DNA from: Zygnema cylindricum
Lineage: Eukaryota > Streptophyta > Zygnematophyceae > Zygnematales > Zygnemataceae
Length of the DNA: 53,463 nucleotides
Direction of reading: 5' to 3'
NCBI GenBank assembly: GCA_037447655.1
Contig: JBBHKE010000673.1
Coordinates: 30,001-83,463 of the forward strand
Shown: piece by piece, positions 11,191 to 22,160 of the stretch
Numbering within the stretch: the first letter of the stretch is position 1
Layout: each line of letters starts with the position of its first letter
Program-made: the position numbers and the translations under genes
Notes under the pieces: generated by a model
Seen by the model: the letters and a program-made list of their open reading frames with translations, nothing else
The model's database searches: none
Told to the model about the DNA's origin: nothing

Positions 11191-11875
11191 GTGAGAGGAG
11201 GTGAGAGGAGGTGAGAGGAGGTGAGAGGAGGTGAGAGGAGGTGAGAGGAGGTGAGAGGAGGTGAGAGGAGGTGAGAGGAGGTGAGAGGAGGTGAGAGGAG
11301 GTGAGAGGAGGTGAGAGGAGGTGAGAGGAGGTGAGAGGAGGTGAGAGGAGGTGAGAGGAGGTGAGAGGAGGTGAGAGGAGGTGAGAGGAGGTGAGAGGAG
11401 GTGAGAGGAGGTGAGAGGAGGTGAGAGGAGGTGAGAGGAGGTGAGAGGAGGTGAGAGGAGGTGAGAGGAGGTGAGAGGAGGTGAGAGGAGGTGAGAGGAG
11501 GTGAGAGGATGAGAGGGAGAGAGGAAAGGGGAAAGGGAGGCGGGGACGGAGAGGGAGAGAAAAGGAGAGGGAGAGGGAGAGAAAGAGGGAGAGGTAGAAG
11601 GAGAGGGAGAGGGAGAGCGAGAGGGAATGAGAGAGGGAGAGGAAGATGAAGGGAATGAGAGAGGGAGAGGAAGATGAAGGGAATGAGAGAGGGAGAGGAA
11701 GATGAAGGGAATGGAGAGGGAGAGGAAGATGAAGGGAATGAGAGAGGGAGAGGAAGATGAAGGGAATGAGAGAGGGAGAGGAAGAGGGAGGGAATGAGAG
11801 AGGGAGAGGGAGAGAGGAAGAGGGAGAGTGCGAGAGAGAATGAGGGAGAGGGAAAGCGAGAGCGAGGGAGAAGAG
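11097..11875 (+). repeat. 780-bp purine-only satellite block
   Basis: The plus strand is almost pure A/G. Order: (GA)n microsatellite to about 11188; 32 near-perfect 10-bp units gtgagaggag (11191-11510); then imperfect gagagg runs, including about five copies of a 26-28 bp unit ending in aggaagatgaagggaat (11630-11800). The 312-codon Ser/Leu/Pro frame on the minus strand is an artefact of this block. Long homopurine mirror-repeat tracts can form triplex (H-DNA), which is a general property and not shown here. Confidence 0.95.
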
Positions 11876-12925
11876 ACTGGAGACGCCGTGGGATGCCGGC
11901 ATCAGCGAGGCCCAGTGCGATTTAGTACGCCCTCTGGTCCGCGAAGTCGTCCCTCCGGCCTCGGTTTCGCGACGACGCCTTTGCGGCCGCCGTACAATGG
12001 CAACCACTCACAACGCGCCGCGTGGCCACGCGGACGAAGCGAGGGAAAAAGTCGGGAGGAGAAATTAACGTGATTTTTTTATTTTTTTTGCGGTTTCTTT
12101 ACGCGTCTCAAAACGTTTCTGGTATTAACTTCGAATTTGGACCAATCAACGGCTATGGACGTTTCTGAGAAAATTCAGGGGCGTGTTTTGTTTTTTTTTC
12201 TTCGTTTGCCGTTGAGCGACACGTGTACGGCCGCCAGATTTTCCGCGGAGCGGGCGTATTTTACGGTGCGATACGATTCGTAAATCGCCCCTGAAAAGGC
12301 AGATTTTTCTGGCCCGTGATAGGCGCAACTCGCAGCTACCTCGCTGCACGGAAACAAATTGCAACTGAAAATTTGGAGCACAAAAGACCAACAAATTTTG
12401 GCAGTTACTTCAAGGTGAAAGCTGTAAAAGAACGACAAAGAAAAATGAGTACATCGACCACTCCTTATTCAGGTGTTTTTGACTTCAAACTCGTACAGAA
12501 AATCTGGTGTACGGTTTTGTACGATACGTGAGGTCCTTGTACGAGCCCCGCGTCATTGGCGCAACGAAAGATCCAATTTTATGCCCGGGCAATTATCAGC
12601 CGTAGATCCAGATCTGGACAGTCCAAATTACAATTATTGGAAATCGGTTGTTGAAAATGGAGACGAACTGGGATGCGTCAAATTATTTCTGCTCGATTCT
12701 GCGTCAGATCCTCTAACAGCTTCGCATACTTCCAAAAAATCCTGTACTATCTCCTGAAATACTATTGGTCAATTTCCGTCCCAAACTCGGCAAGTTGTTA
12801 CCCTGTCGTACTTGTTAGCTTTTACGACAGCGTGACAAAACGAGAAGAATAAGACATCCGGCGGAATGCTTAACTTTTAGCGTCCCGAAAATATTGGAAT
12901 AGGATTCGACGGCAGACTTCGCTGA
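11876..12925. other. Intergenic, no gene recognised
   Basis: Higher GC than its surroundings at 11876-12060, then mixed sequence. Short open frames exist (for example 12473-12757 on +) but show no recognisable domain, codon pattern or splice context. Confidence 0.45.
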
Positions 12926-12933
12926 CATTTCAG

Positions 12934-13933
12934 CATAGTTGTCATATTCGTACGGATTTCGACTTTTTTCCGAAAACTACGTAGTATTCGTTACTTTCAT
13001 ACCGTTCGTTAGTTTTCGCTGTACGATGTACGAAAAAGTACGGAAAACGTCCCCTTAACCCTAAAAATTCCTTAAAAAATCCTAAAAACGTACGAAAAAC
13101 ATACGGAAATGTACGACGTTGTACGACATGTGTACCCTAAAAAACCTAGGAGTACGGATAATGTAAGGGCAGCTGTACTGTAATTTACCGGAATGTACGA
13201 AATGCACGGGAAGTACCCTAAACACCATAGTTGTCCTATTCGTACGGATTTCGACTTTTTTTCCGAAAACTACGTAGTATTCGTTACTTTCATACCGCTC
13301 GTTAGTTTTCGCTGTACGATGTACCAAAACGTACGGAAACCGTCCCCGTAACCCTAAAAAAACTTAAAAAATTCTAAGAACGTACGAAAAACATACGGAA
13401 ATGTACGACGTTGTAAGACATGTGTACCCTAAAAAACCTAGGAGTACGGATAATGTAAGGGCAGCTGTACTGTAATTTACCGGAATGCACGAAATGCATG
13501 GGAAGTACCCTAAACACCCTAAACTCCCCCCATCACTAACCCTAAAAGTACTGAAATATACGGATGCCGTACGTAGATGTACGAAAAATGTAAGTCCGTA
13601 TAACTGAAATATACGGAAAAGTACGTAAATATACCCTAAAAATCTCAAAATAATAACCATCAAAAGTATTAAAAAATACGGACACTGTACGTAAATGTAC
13701 AAATAATAGTTGGCGGTTTAACATAAATATTTGAGAACGCACGAGAATGTACCCTAAAACTCCTCAAACCCCCTCAAAGTAATGAAATGTACGAACATAG
13801 TACGCAAATGTACGAAAATGTACGGTTACATAGTCAGGTACGCATTTAAAACAAATTTTTCATCGTTAAATGCGTATCGTGCGAAGTATTCGCGCGTTCG
13901 TTTCGTGCGTATTATTCGCCCGGGACAACTATG
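12934..13933. mobile_element. hAT-type non-autonomous element with internal duplication
   Basis: 1000 bp bounded by catagttgtc / gacaactatg and perfect 8-bp duplications CATTTCAG (12926-12933, 13934-13941). The first 290 bp are tandemly repeated inside: 12934-13222 and 13228-13520 are near-identical and both start at the terminal catagttgtc motif. No coding frame is seen. The whole element is dense in gtacg and cgtac words and in cctaaa runs. Confidence 0.85.
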
Positions 13934-13941
13934 CATTTCAG

Positions 13942-14248
13942 CGATTCGCAGGCGTGACGACAGCTCATGCCGTACAGTCATTCTCACCGGTTTATGTTTT
14001 CCTCTCCCAAATGTCTGGAAGCAGGCGACAAATACCACGGTTTTCACCTTAATCACGGGGTCAAGATAAGTCAAGAAAAAAATCTGTTGCAAAGCTTGCG
14101 GTGGAAAAACCTCCAGGGTATAACGGGGGAAAAAAACAGAAATCCATATAGAGACTATATTAGTCAAGCGAAAATTTCTAAACGATGAACCAACAATACA
14201 AGGCTAACTAAAAAAACGTATCCAGCATCGCTAACTAAACCAATTAAC
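13942..14248. other. Intergenic, no gene recognised
   Basis: About 300 bp between two mobile elements. It has overlapping short frames on both strands and no recognisable product. Confidence 0.4.
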
Positions 14249-14250
14249 TA

Positions 14251-14779
14251 CACCGCGCATCGTTATTAGTGTCAATGACACTAATTTGGGTTCTTAAAAT
14301 TTTGATTTTTTTTCCTCAAATAGGATACATGATTTTAATTTTTCCTTGACGTTAATTAAGGTACCGTACAAAATAGCGTAAAGGACGAATTACAATAATA
14401 TTTAAATAGTGTGGTGTACGGTTGATGTCAGACCGTACATAAATCCTCCCATTTGTAAATGTTACGCATTAAAAAACTGATAATAAAGTCTACGCTTTGC
14501 GATGTGGCGTTGACACATAACTGCCGTAATTAAGTCTGACGTGTACGGATACTTAAATTTCGCGACAGCTTACAATTTTTAATATTTCGTACGGATACAT
14601 GTATTACTGTATGCAATCGTACGGCGAATATTCTTTTTTTTGCAACTCACAAATTAGAATTAACACCAAAATTAGAATAAACCTTTTTTTTTCAAATTTT
14701 CAAATTCTTAATTAGCGTCAATGACGGTATATTTACTTCGACACTATTTAAACTTTGACACTAATAACGATGCGCGGTG
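14251..14779. mobile_element. TA-target MITE, caccgcgcatcg family
   Basis: 529-bp non-coding element with terminal inverted repeats caccgcgcatcgttattag / ctaataacgatgcgcggtg, flanked by TA at 14249-14250 and 14780-14781. A TA duplication points to the Tc1/mariner group, though the superfamily is an inference. Internal tgatttttt, ggtaccgtac and gatgtcagaccgtac words recur in the copies at 34426-36673. Confidence 0.85.
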
Positions 14780-14793
14780 TACTTGCTTAACTA

Positions 14794-14991
14794 CACCGCC
14801 CATCGTTCTTAGCGGTATGGATTTATTGGTAATAATGCGAACCTATTTGTAATAATAATAATTTGGTGCAAAGGGACGTGCCATATTGTAGTGCGTGTCC
14901 TTAAAAAATGTTGTTAACACTATTTTGTGATTTTGGCCAACAAAAGTAAAGACCGAATTAGTATTATTAACTCTAACAACAATGGGCGGTG
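14794..14991. mobile_element. Short MITE of the caccgc family
   Basis: 198 bp with inverted ends caccgcccatcgtt / aacaatgggcggtg (13 of 14 positions match). The left flank is TA; the right flank is TT, so the target duplication is decayed. It lies 12 bp from the larger relative at 14251-14779. Confidence 0.7.
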
Positions 14992-15979
14992 TTATGAAGA
15001 TGACATCCCACAAATAGAAGAAACCTGCGCTAGATGACTCTCTACAACGCTAACAAACTAAGGTCCACAACCTCTTGTAAAGCCCAAATTGTCATAAGCC
15101 AGTGTGTTTCGTCCGAGGAGAGCTAAGCTTGATAAAGGGCAGTGGATACACATTGATGGTGGAAAGTAGTTAAAAGGCGCGGTGGACTACTCCCCCAACC
15201 TCTACATCCAAAATATTTTCCCACACAGTTGTTAAGGAAGTCACCGAAGGTCTTGTCCAGTATACGAAAATCTCTCCTATTTCTCTTCAATAAATTTTAC
15301 GCTTAAGACCCTCGTTCGTAACGTCGTGGTGGATTGAATTTTCGTATTTTTTTGTCTACAAGCAACAGGGTAACCGACAAGTCACGCCCTCACATGACAC
15401 GCTTGACTTGCCCAAATGCTTTATAATTTCTTTTGATTCGTCTTTTGTACGTTCAACGTTTTATCTTATAATTCAACCCTTAAAAAAAGTTATGGGCGTT
15501 TAGAAATGCATGTCTTTTTTTTTTGTTATTCTTAGTTTTTCAAGTTCTTCGGGTTTTTTCTACCATATGTAAGGGTTGTTCATTGTTTTCTTTGTCTTAA
15601 TAATCAATATTGATTACCAATCAAATGTGCGTTGTACTAATGTATCGTGGTGACGTGAGTCTATCCAAATTACGACACGTGTGAGTACGACATTGTTTGT
15701 GCACAAAATGTGTATGTCATCGTCTCTAAGGTTGAATTTGGAGTATGTAAAGATTTTAAACTCAACGCAAATTTTTCACACTCGTTTCTCCAAAATTGTT
15801 GTTACTTATAATTCATGGGTTTTTTAGGGTATGCATATTGTATGGGCTTACGATATCAACACTTTTAAATATGGAATGTGAAAGAATAATTCGTGGTCGC
15901 TTGAGGTGTTTGAGATTTTCGGCGTGGTTAACGAAATGTCGCATGGTTCCCATTTGAAAAATCTGAATCCGTGAATTAA
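14992..15979. other. Intergenic, no gene recognised
   Basis: Mixed AT-rich sequence without a long frame, recognisable domain or clear repeat structure. I see nothing to call. Confidence 0.45.
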
Positions 15980-15984
15980 TCTTA

Positions 15985-16393
15985 ATTAGCGTTATTAACG
16001 CTAATTCCGTCACCCCGAATTTTGACCCTAAAACCTTAAATAGAGTAAATAACTCTAAATTTTTCTTTACATTATATATGGTACTTTTAAAAAGTACAAA
16101 AAAGTACAAAAAATGATTTAACTCTGGCCGTTATCATATAACTGCGTTTTTACAAACCGCGTAGTACAAACGTCATAATGACGTGAAACTGTATGTTTTG
16201 TCAGAACGTGCACCTAATTTACAGTAAAGATATTCAGCGCGGATACTCATTACGGAACGAAAGCCAAATAAAAGTTATTGATAAATTAGAGTAAATGTTT
16301 TTTTGAGAAAACGAAAAAACCTAGATTAGATTTAATAACACTTCTTATTTGTTTACACTAATTATTTTTTTACGCTAATTACGATTCATGGTG
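15985..16393. mobile_element. Degenerate MITE, caccgcg family
   Basis: The right part, from about 16195 to cgattcatggtg at 16382-16393 with TA following, matches the fragment at 30941-31141 (shared gttttgtcag, gcgcggata-type and attacgattc words). The left end near 15985 (gcgttattaacgctaattc) is too decayed to define exactly. No coding capacity. Confidence 0.45.
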
Positions 16394-16405
16394 TATCAAA
16401 AATAC

Positions 16406-16851
16406 TAGTGTTGTGTATCAGTAAAAAAATTATCACGATAACACCGATACCGATAGTTTTCAGTTATCGAACAGTCAGAGTTACCGATGTATTTGTACTT
16501 TCTGTACTTTCTGTCCGGAGTACATGTGGCAGGTTTCCAGTGGATCCCAAAGAAGAAAGGGACAAAGCCATGGCGTCGAATGTGAAAGGTACATCGTTTT
16601 AACTGGAGCCGTACTAAAGCCGTACATATCTTATTCTGGCTACTGTACAAATGATCTGATTGGTAGGCACCTCAGTAGATAGGGGTTGTGAGTAGTGCGC
16701 GTCAAGGGAATAACAGTACCAGTGAGTGAAATGGCTGTACGTTTATCTGTACGGTCCGTACATATATCTTTGTACCGATATATCGATTATCGACTTCCCA
16801 AAAAAAGGCCCATATCGGTTATCAGCAAATCCTTACCGATACACAACATTA
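16406..16851. mobile_element. hAT-like element, tagtgttgtgtatc ends
   Basis: 446 bp bounded by tagtgttgtgtatcagt and its inverted partner accgatacacaacatta. Putative 8-bp duplications aaaaatac (16398-16405) and gaaaatat (16852-16859) agree at 6 of 8 positions. The ends and the internal accgatatatcgattatcg words relate it to the element at 7308-8150. It sits just beside the degenerate MITE end at 16393. Confidence 0.7.
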
Positions 16852-16859
16852 GAAAATAT

Positions 16860-17179
16860 GGTACCCGCTTCAACATTGCAAGTTTGCGAGTTTGTGCAGA
16901 GAGCCCATCATGCGTTTAAATTTGTGGTTGAGAAAACGGCATACGTGGCCACTCTCAAAATGTTGATTACAGCGAGTGTCAATTGGAAAATATCTTACAA
17001 GCGACGTGGCGTATTAACCGTTATATCTGGGGTCACACGCGTTAATGATCGCCCCGACAAAATACATCATGGAAAAACTAGCTCGTCGTTTTCATCGCCA
17101 TCATTACATAAGTACATACTGATGGCGTAACGGAAAGTTGACCATTCTGACGGCAAGGCGCCCTAACAACGGTAATTAT
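16860..17179. other. Intergenic, no gene recognised
   Basis: About 320 bp between a hAT-like element and the first Copia LTR. A 134-codon plus-strand frame runs through it but starts inside the hAT element and has no recognisable product. Confidence 0.4.
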
Positions 17180-17653
17180 TGAATGAGAGGCCATAAAAGG
17201 CCGAAAAAGACTGAATATGACAAAATATCAAAGATAGGCCGAAGTAGTAGAAAAGGCCAAGATATGACAAAAGACAAGAAAAGGAGTAACGCCGAACAAA
17301 GGAATAAGTGAGAGGTTCGTCGTTTGAGTGTCTTTTTGATTAAGTTTTTTTTACATAACGAAACAAGGTAGTCTTATAGTAAGACGGATTAAGAGGTAGC
17401 TGCAAAAAGCTTTAAAGGTACATCTAATCTAAAGTCTAATTTAGAAAGGTACATCTAGCTACGGTAAAAGGAATCTTAGTCTAAAAAGATTCCTACGTAA
17501 GAATCAACAATTCTAATAAAGGTATGTACATTCCACTAAATAAAGTACACAACGCTAAACCAAAGTACTAGACTTATAGCGTAGCAATTAGGACTCCAAA
17601 AGTAGTGTAGAAAACAACAAGTAGTTTTAGAATGCTTTAAGTGTATTTCAACA
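17180..17653 (-). repeat. 3' LTR of Copia A
   Basis: 474-bp long terminal repeat on the minus strand, beginning TGTTGAAATACAC at 17653 and ending CATTCA at 17180. It is directly preceded (in element sense) by a polypurine tract ending in a run of G (plus strand cccccccctcg, 17653-17664). It is about 95% identical to the LTR at 23313-23784, differing by scattered substitutions and short indels. Confidence 0.9.
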
Positions 17654-17675
17654 CCCCCCCTCGATTAAAGCATGT

Positions 17676-18998
17676 TTAGTACCGAAGACCGGCATAGTAA
17701 ATGTGATGATGAAATAAGGGACAAGGAAAAGGTTTAGTGAGAAAATCGGCAAGTTGAGAGCCGGAGGAACAATGGGAGAAAGAAACGGTGCCATCAAGGA
17801 TTTTATCACGCGTAAAATGAAATTGAATGTCAATGTGTTTTGTGCGTGAATGATGGATAGTATTATTTACAAGAGCCAATACCCCTTGAGAGTCACAAAA
17901 AATGAAGGTGGGAGAAGATGGAGGAAAAGAAAGATCGGAAAGAAGGCGTCGAAATCAAATCTTTGATTTCGTGGCGGTAGTGCAGGCCATATATTCCGCC
18001 TCCGTCGAGGAAAGAGCAATCGTGGTTTGTTTTCGGGAAGACCAAGGAATCGAAGCATACCGCACGAAATAAAGGTCTAGCACGAAATACTTGAAATCGC
18101 GTCACGTTGCCCAAACGATATTTCGTGTCCAACTTTGAAAATCGTGTACCTGCGCACGAAATGAAACATATCGAACGGAATTAGTACGTATGTAATGGTA
18201 TGTGAACGCAAATCGCGTTCACATCATAAACAAATAAACTGACGAAAACTCAAGCGTGCCAAAATTGTGCGTGCATGCATAAAACCGCGCGTGCATGCAA
18301 AATACCGCGCGTGCGTGAGAAATACTGCGCGTGCGTGAGAAATACAACGCGTGCGTGCAGAATACCGCGCGTGCGTGCATTATATCGTGCGCGCAGGCCA
18401 AATATCGCGCGTGCGGGCATGATATCGTGCGCGCATGCAACCGACGCGATGCGGCATGACAACATTCCCATCGGATGACTCTTTGTTGAGAGTGGTATTG
18501 GGATCAAGGGGAGTAGGCACCAAATTGCAATCAAACATGTCAAAATGCTCAAGAAAATCAAGAATGTAGTGTTATTGACTCATTTGCAAAATGGGTGCAT
18601 ACCTTCGACATAAAATAGTCATGCCTAAGAAAAAGTCAAGATCGCCTAAATCGGTCATAAGCCAATAGATTGAGATAATGCCTTTGACTTGATGAATACA
18701 AGACTTACTAGGACCTGCGAGAATTAAATCATCTACGTAAATAATAATGATGATTAACTGGTCACCTGTACCTCTAATATAAATTACCTCCGAGCGTGCT
18801 ACTTCTTCACCTTCGACCGCCTTGGTTGGAGGCCGCTTGCCGTCCACCTGTACCTCTAATATAAATTACAGGATCTTCACTGATTTCCCTAAAACCTTCT
18901 TTAATTAATGTTGCGACAAGGGTTTGATGCCAAACTCTAAGTGCTTAGTTATGATCATAAATGGACTTACGTAAATGACCAACAAGGGATTAGGTACT
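17676..18998 (-). pseudogene. Copia A reverse transcriptase/RNase H, 3' part
   Basis: C-terminal half of the pol of element A, downstream of the solo LTR. Recognisable are the YVDDLILAGPSKS catalytic box of reverse transcriptase (near 18700-18740) and the RNase H tail TKHIDIQFHFTRDKILDG followed by SGSQLADFLTKP (17676-17830). It is heavily damaged: an 82-bp repeat-flanked insertion at 18763-18870, and a foreign block at 18048-18461 replacing about 350 bp of RNase H coding sequence still present in element B at 24179-24524. Non-functional. Confidence 0.88.
18048..18461. repeat. Foreign block with 9 x 20-bp GC-alternating satellite
   Basis: Replaces native Copia A sequence. The left part (18048-18260) has repeated cacgaaat/atttcgtg words. 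The right part (18261-18440) is exactly nine 20-bp units such as aataccgcgcgtgcgtgaga, rich in alternating purine-pyrimidine (cgcgcgtgcgtgc), a composition that favours Z-DNA. There are no clear terminal repeats or target duplication. It is not a CRISPR array, because there are no unique spacers and this is a eukaryotic genome. Confidence 0.85.
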
Positions 18999-19003
18999 AG
19001 GGA

Positions 19004-20031
19004 TGCGACTCTGAGATCTCCATAGGACCTCAGAGTAGGCAGCTCACACGAAGCCTTTAGGATAACCCTAACCCCTTTATGTTTCAGTAAGAATAACTGC
19101 CACCCTGGAAAACAAAAAATCTGACTACCTTCACCCTGTGAAGGCAAGACTCCCCAGAGTCGATAGCAAAAAGAATCTCTGAATTTGCTCCCCTGAGCGT
19201 TAAGTTATGAAGGGTCAAAGTTGACCTTTTGTACAGAAGCTGTCTAGGAGAGAGGGTCCAATCTATAAAATTTTTCTAAGTCCTATCTCTCTCTAAAACT
19301 CTATCTACTGAAGTACGGCACCAATCATAATAGTGTATCGTACATAAAGGTATAGGTGCCGGTGTACTTTCTGTACAAACATTGTACGACATGGCCAACA
19401 AGTCGACACATGTCATTTTTGGATTCGTTTCTCGAATCCTCGGAGATGCCGTAATCAAATGTGATTGCGCCACGAGGCGATTGATGTGACGTCGTCCGCA
19501 AACCGCCGAAAACCCATTCCGTGATCTCGGCATGCTTCGTGGCCGTCTGATTAAGCCGGATTACAATCGTGGCCGTCATAAATACTTGCGCAATATTTGA
19601 TTTTTCTTCGAAACAAAATGCGCGATATTAGTTTCAGATTTTCCGTACGCCGTACATTACAAACTGTATCTATGTTAAAATATCCTGTTGAATGAAATAG
19701 CCTACGTGTTAACATTTAAATAACTATCAAACCCTATATCATATATCTTCGGTTTAGACTAGATGGCTAAAGCTAACCGGCTACTCTGACGGACGGCAGG
19801 TACCAGGTTCAAACCCTGGTCCCGCCAAGTTCAATTTGGTAAAATCTACCAACCTAATATCTGTCCCCGTGGGGATAGCATAGGCGGCCATGGCTCTATC
19901 TCCCTCTCTAATCTTTCAGTGACTGCGATAAGTGTGGGAGCTAGAGAGAGGAGTTAGAGGCGGGCTGCTTGTGCTTCTTTTTTGCATTTTACAAAACCTA
20001 GAAAATACTAAAATAACCTTTTATTTCTACA
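19004..20031 (-). mobile_element. Solo LTR inserted in Copia A reverse transcriptase
   Basis: 1028-bp solo LTR of the family seen as full elements C, D, E and G. On the minus strand it reads TGTAGAAATAAAAGG ... CTCAGAGTCGCA. A perfect 5-bp duplication AGGGA flanks it (18999-19003, 20032-20036); removing the LTR and one AGGGA rejoins the reverse transcriptase sequence as in element B near 24980. The LTR carries a T-arm-like hairpin (19788-19829, loop ttcaaac) and a gtactttctgtac ... ttgtacgacatgg block conserved in sister LTRs. A solo LTR is expected from LTR-LTR recombination. Confidence 0.95.
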
Positions 20032-20850
20032 AGGGACAGCGTAACCAGGTGGTTGTTCCATAAAAATATCTTCTGCGAGACTACCATGAAGAAAAGCAGT
20101 TTTGACGTCAAGTTGTTGTAATTCCCAATCATGAAGAGCTGCAAGAGAGAAAATCGTACGGATGGAGTCAAACTTCACAACAGGGGCAAAAGTCTCGTTG
20201 TAGTCAACGCCCACTGTTTGTAAGTAGCCCTTGGCGAGGAGACGGGCTTTGTAACAGTCGATCGTACCATCTGCCAGCCGTTTGATCTTCAAAACCCACT
20301 TGGAACCAATCGCACGACGATTTGGTGGAAGAGTACACAACGTCCAGGTGTTGTTCATCATTAATGTGTCGTACTCTTGTGTACTAGCGAGCCGCCACAT
20401 TTTAGCATCACATCGTTTCAAAACAACATTTAATGTAGGAGGATCTTTGACGTCGGCAAGGTTGGCGTGAGCAAGATTTTCAGGAATTTTCCACGTCGGT
20501 TTTAAAAGGCGCGTACTTTGACGTATGGCAAGTTGTTCGTCATGTGGGGTTAACGGCGTAATAATGACCCAATTACGCTCCATACGTGCCGGCGACGTAA
20601 CTTCCAAAGGACCTGTAAACAAATTTGTCGAGGGAAGGACTGTCGCGTCACCGACGACAAAAACAGTTCGCGTATCAAGTACCATCGCGTCACTAGTAAC
20701 AGATGGTACAGCTGGAGGTGAATCTCCGAAAATCGCGGGATGTCCCAAAGAAAATTCATCGCCGAAATTAGAGGAAGGAACAGAATCTGTGGAAGACGAA
20801 AATATTGTATAAATAGGAGAAACGTGAGGGATTAAAGGGGGCGTATTTGG
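20032..20850 (-). pseudogene. Copia A reverse transcriptase, 5' part
   Basis: Frame open from 20748 down to the solo LTR. It holds the integrase-RT linker, then the RT start: STQEYDTLMMNNTWTL, SKWVLKIKRLADGTI, YKARLLAKGY, and the palm motif A QQLDVKTAFLHGSLAEDIFMEQPPGY (with the first catalytic Asp). These are standard Ty1/copia RT blocks. The frame is then cut by the solo LTR at 20031 and resumes, damaged, at 18998. Confidence 0.92.
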
Positions 20851-20858
20851 GGAACGGA

Positions 20859-22100
20859 TTAAAGGGGGCGTAAGTAAAGTAGTATTAAACTAGGTAGAGG
20901 AAAGAGGGGAAAATCGGGTATAAGCGTACGTATGAGAGGAGTCTCATGAAAAATAATGTCACGAGTAGTGACAATTCGGTGGGAAGAGGGGCACCAAATA
21001 CGATATGCCTTGGAATTCGGGGAATATTCTACAAAGATTCTGCGCATAGCTCGAGGACCTAGTTTGCCATTGGAAGGGGGAAGGATTTTGAAATATGCTT
21101 CGCACCCAAATATGCGAAAATGAGAAACGGGTTTCGTGCCATGCCATGCTTCAAAAAGAGTTTTGTGAGAGAGAGAAGAGGTAGGAGGGCGATTTTGAAT
21201 ATAAGAAGAAGTTAGTAAGGCCTCCGCCCAAAAATGAAAAGGTAAGGAAGCAAAATGAAGAAGAGAGCGAGACATGTCAATGAGAGTGCGATTTAAACGT
21301 TCGGCATCACCATTTTGTTGTGGAGAATGGGGAGAAGTTTTGTGATGAATAATGCCATGTGTTAGTAAAAACTCGGAAAACTCATTTAAAACAAATTCCC
21401 CCCCATTATTCGTGCGAATGGTTTTGATGCGAGATGACAAGTGATTTTCCACAAGTTCCTTAAAATGTTTAAAATGGGTAAAAACTTCGGATTTATGTCG
21501 CATAAAATAAACATATGTAAAGCGAGAAAAATCATCAATGAAAGTGAGGAAATAAGACGCACCACTAAGGCTTGGAATTGGAATAGGACCACATATATCA
21601 CTATGGATGAGATCAAGAGGAGCCAAAGAGCGAGAAGAAGAAGAAGGAAAAGGAAAACGAGGCATTTTTCCAAGAATACACCCATGACAAAAGTCAATTT
21701 TTGTTTCATTAAATTTGTCGATGCCCATTACAAGCCCTTTTCCGAGGGAACCTAGACTAGCACCATTAAGATGACCGTATCGAAGATGCCATGTAAGAAA
21801 AGAGGAAGAAGAGGGAGAATGAGCTAAAGAAGCATGAGCAGTATCATTAAAAAAATTTAAAAGATATAAGTTGCCCATCCTAGTGCCACTACCAATTAGA
21901 TCCCTATTAGAAGAAAAGAATTGAACGTCGGATTCGGTGATAACACCAAAACTTCCATGGCGTAATGCCGAACTAGCCAAAAAAAGATTTTTTTTGAGGT
22001 CAGGTACGAAATAAACCTTGTCCAAGATTATTGGACAAGAGGCAAGCTAACCGGAATTAATATGCACCAGTCCAACGAGAGTGGAAGTTAGAATCATATT
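20859..22100 (-). pseudogene. Copia A integrase
   Basis: 388-codon frame (22025-20859). It has the GAG-pre-integrase HHCC zinc domain (HLRYGHLNGAS ... CHGCILGK) and the core domain beginning IHSDICGPIPIPS with the first catalytic Asp. The second Asp is replaced: the box reads RTNNGGEF where element B keeps RTDNG. The Glu is present in QQNGDAERLN. A stop lies just upstream (ISG-stop-LAS near 22048). The D-to-N change alone should abolish strand transfer. Domain order before RT confirms Ty1/copia. Confidence 0.93.
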
Positions 22101-22160
22101 GTTTCCCAAATAAATGCGTAATGGAATATCAAGGGGAACAATATTAAGCATTATATCACG

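Noticed and set aside
11069-12007. 312-codon minus-strand frame rich in Ser, Leu and Pro
   Set aside because: It is the translation of the homopurine satellite block; there is no domain and no splice or promoter context.
13500-13560. Telomere-like ccctaaa runs
   Set aside because: Only scattered, imperfect copies (accctaaacaccctaaac) inside a hAT-like element, not a tandem telomeric array.
18261-18440. Regular 20-bp repeats resembling a CRISPR array
   Set aside because: Units are contiguous without unique spacers, and the sequence lies within a plant retrotransposon.
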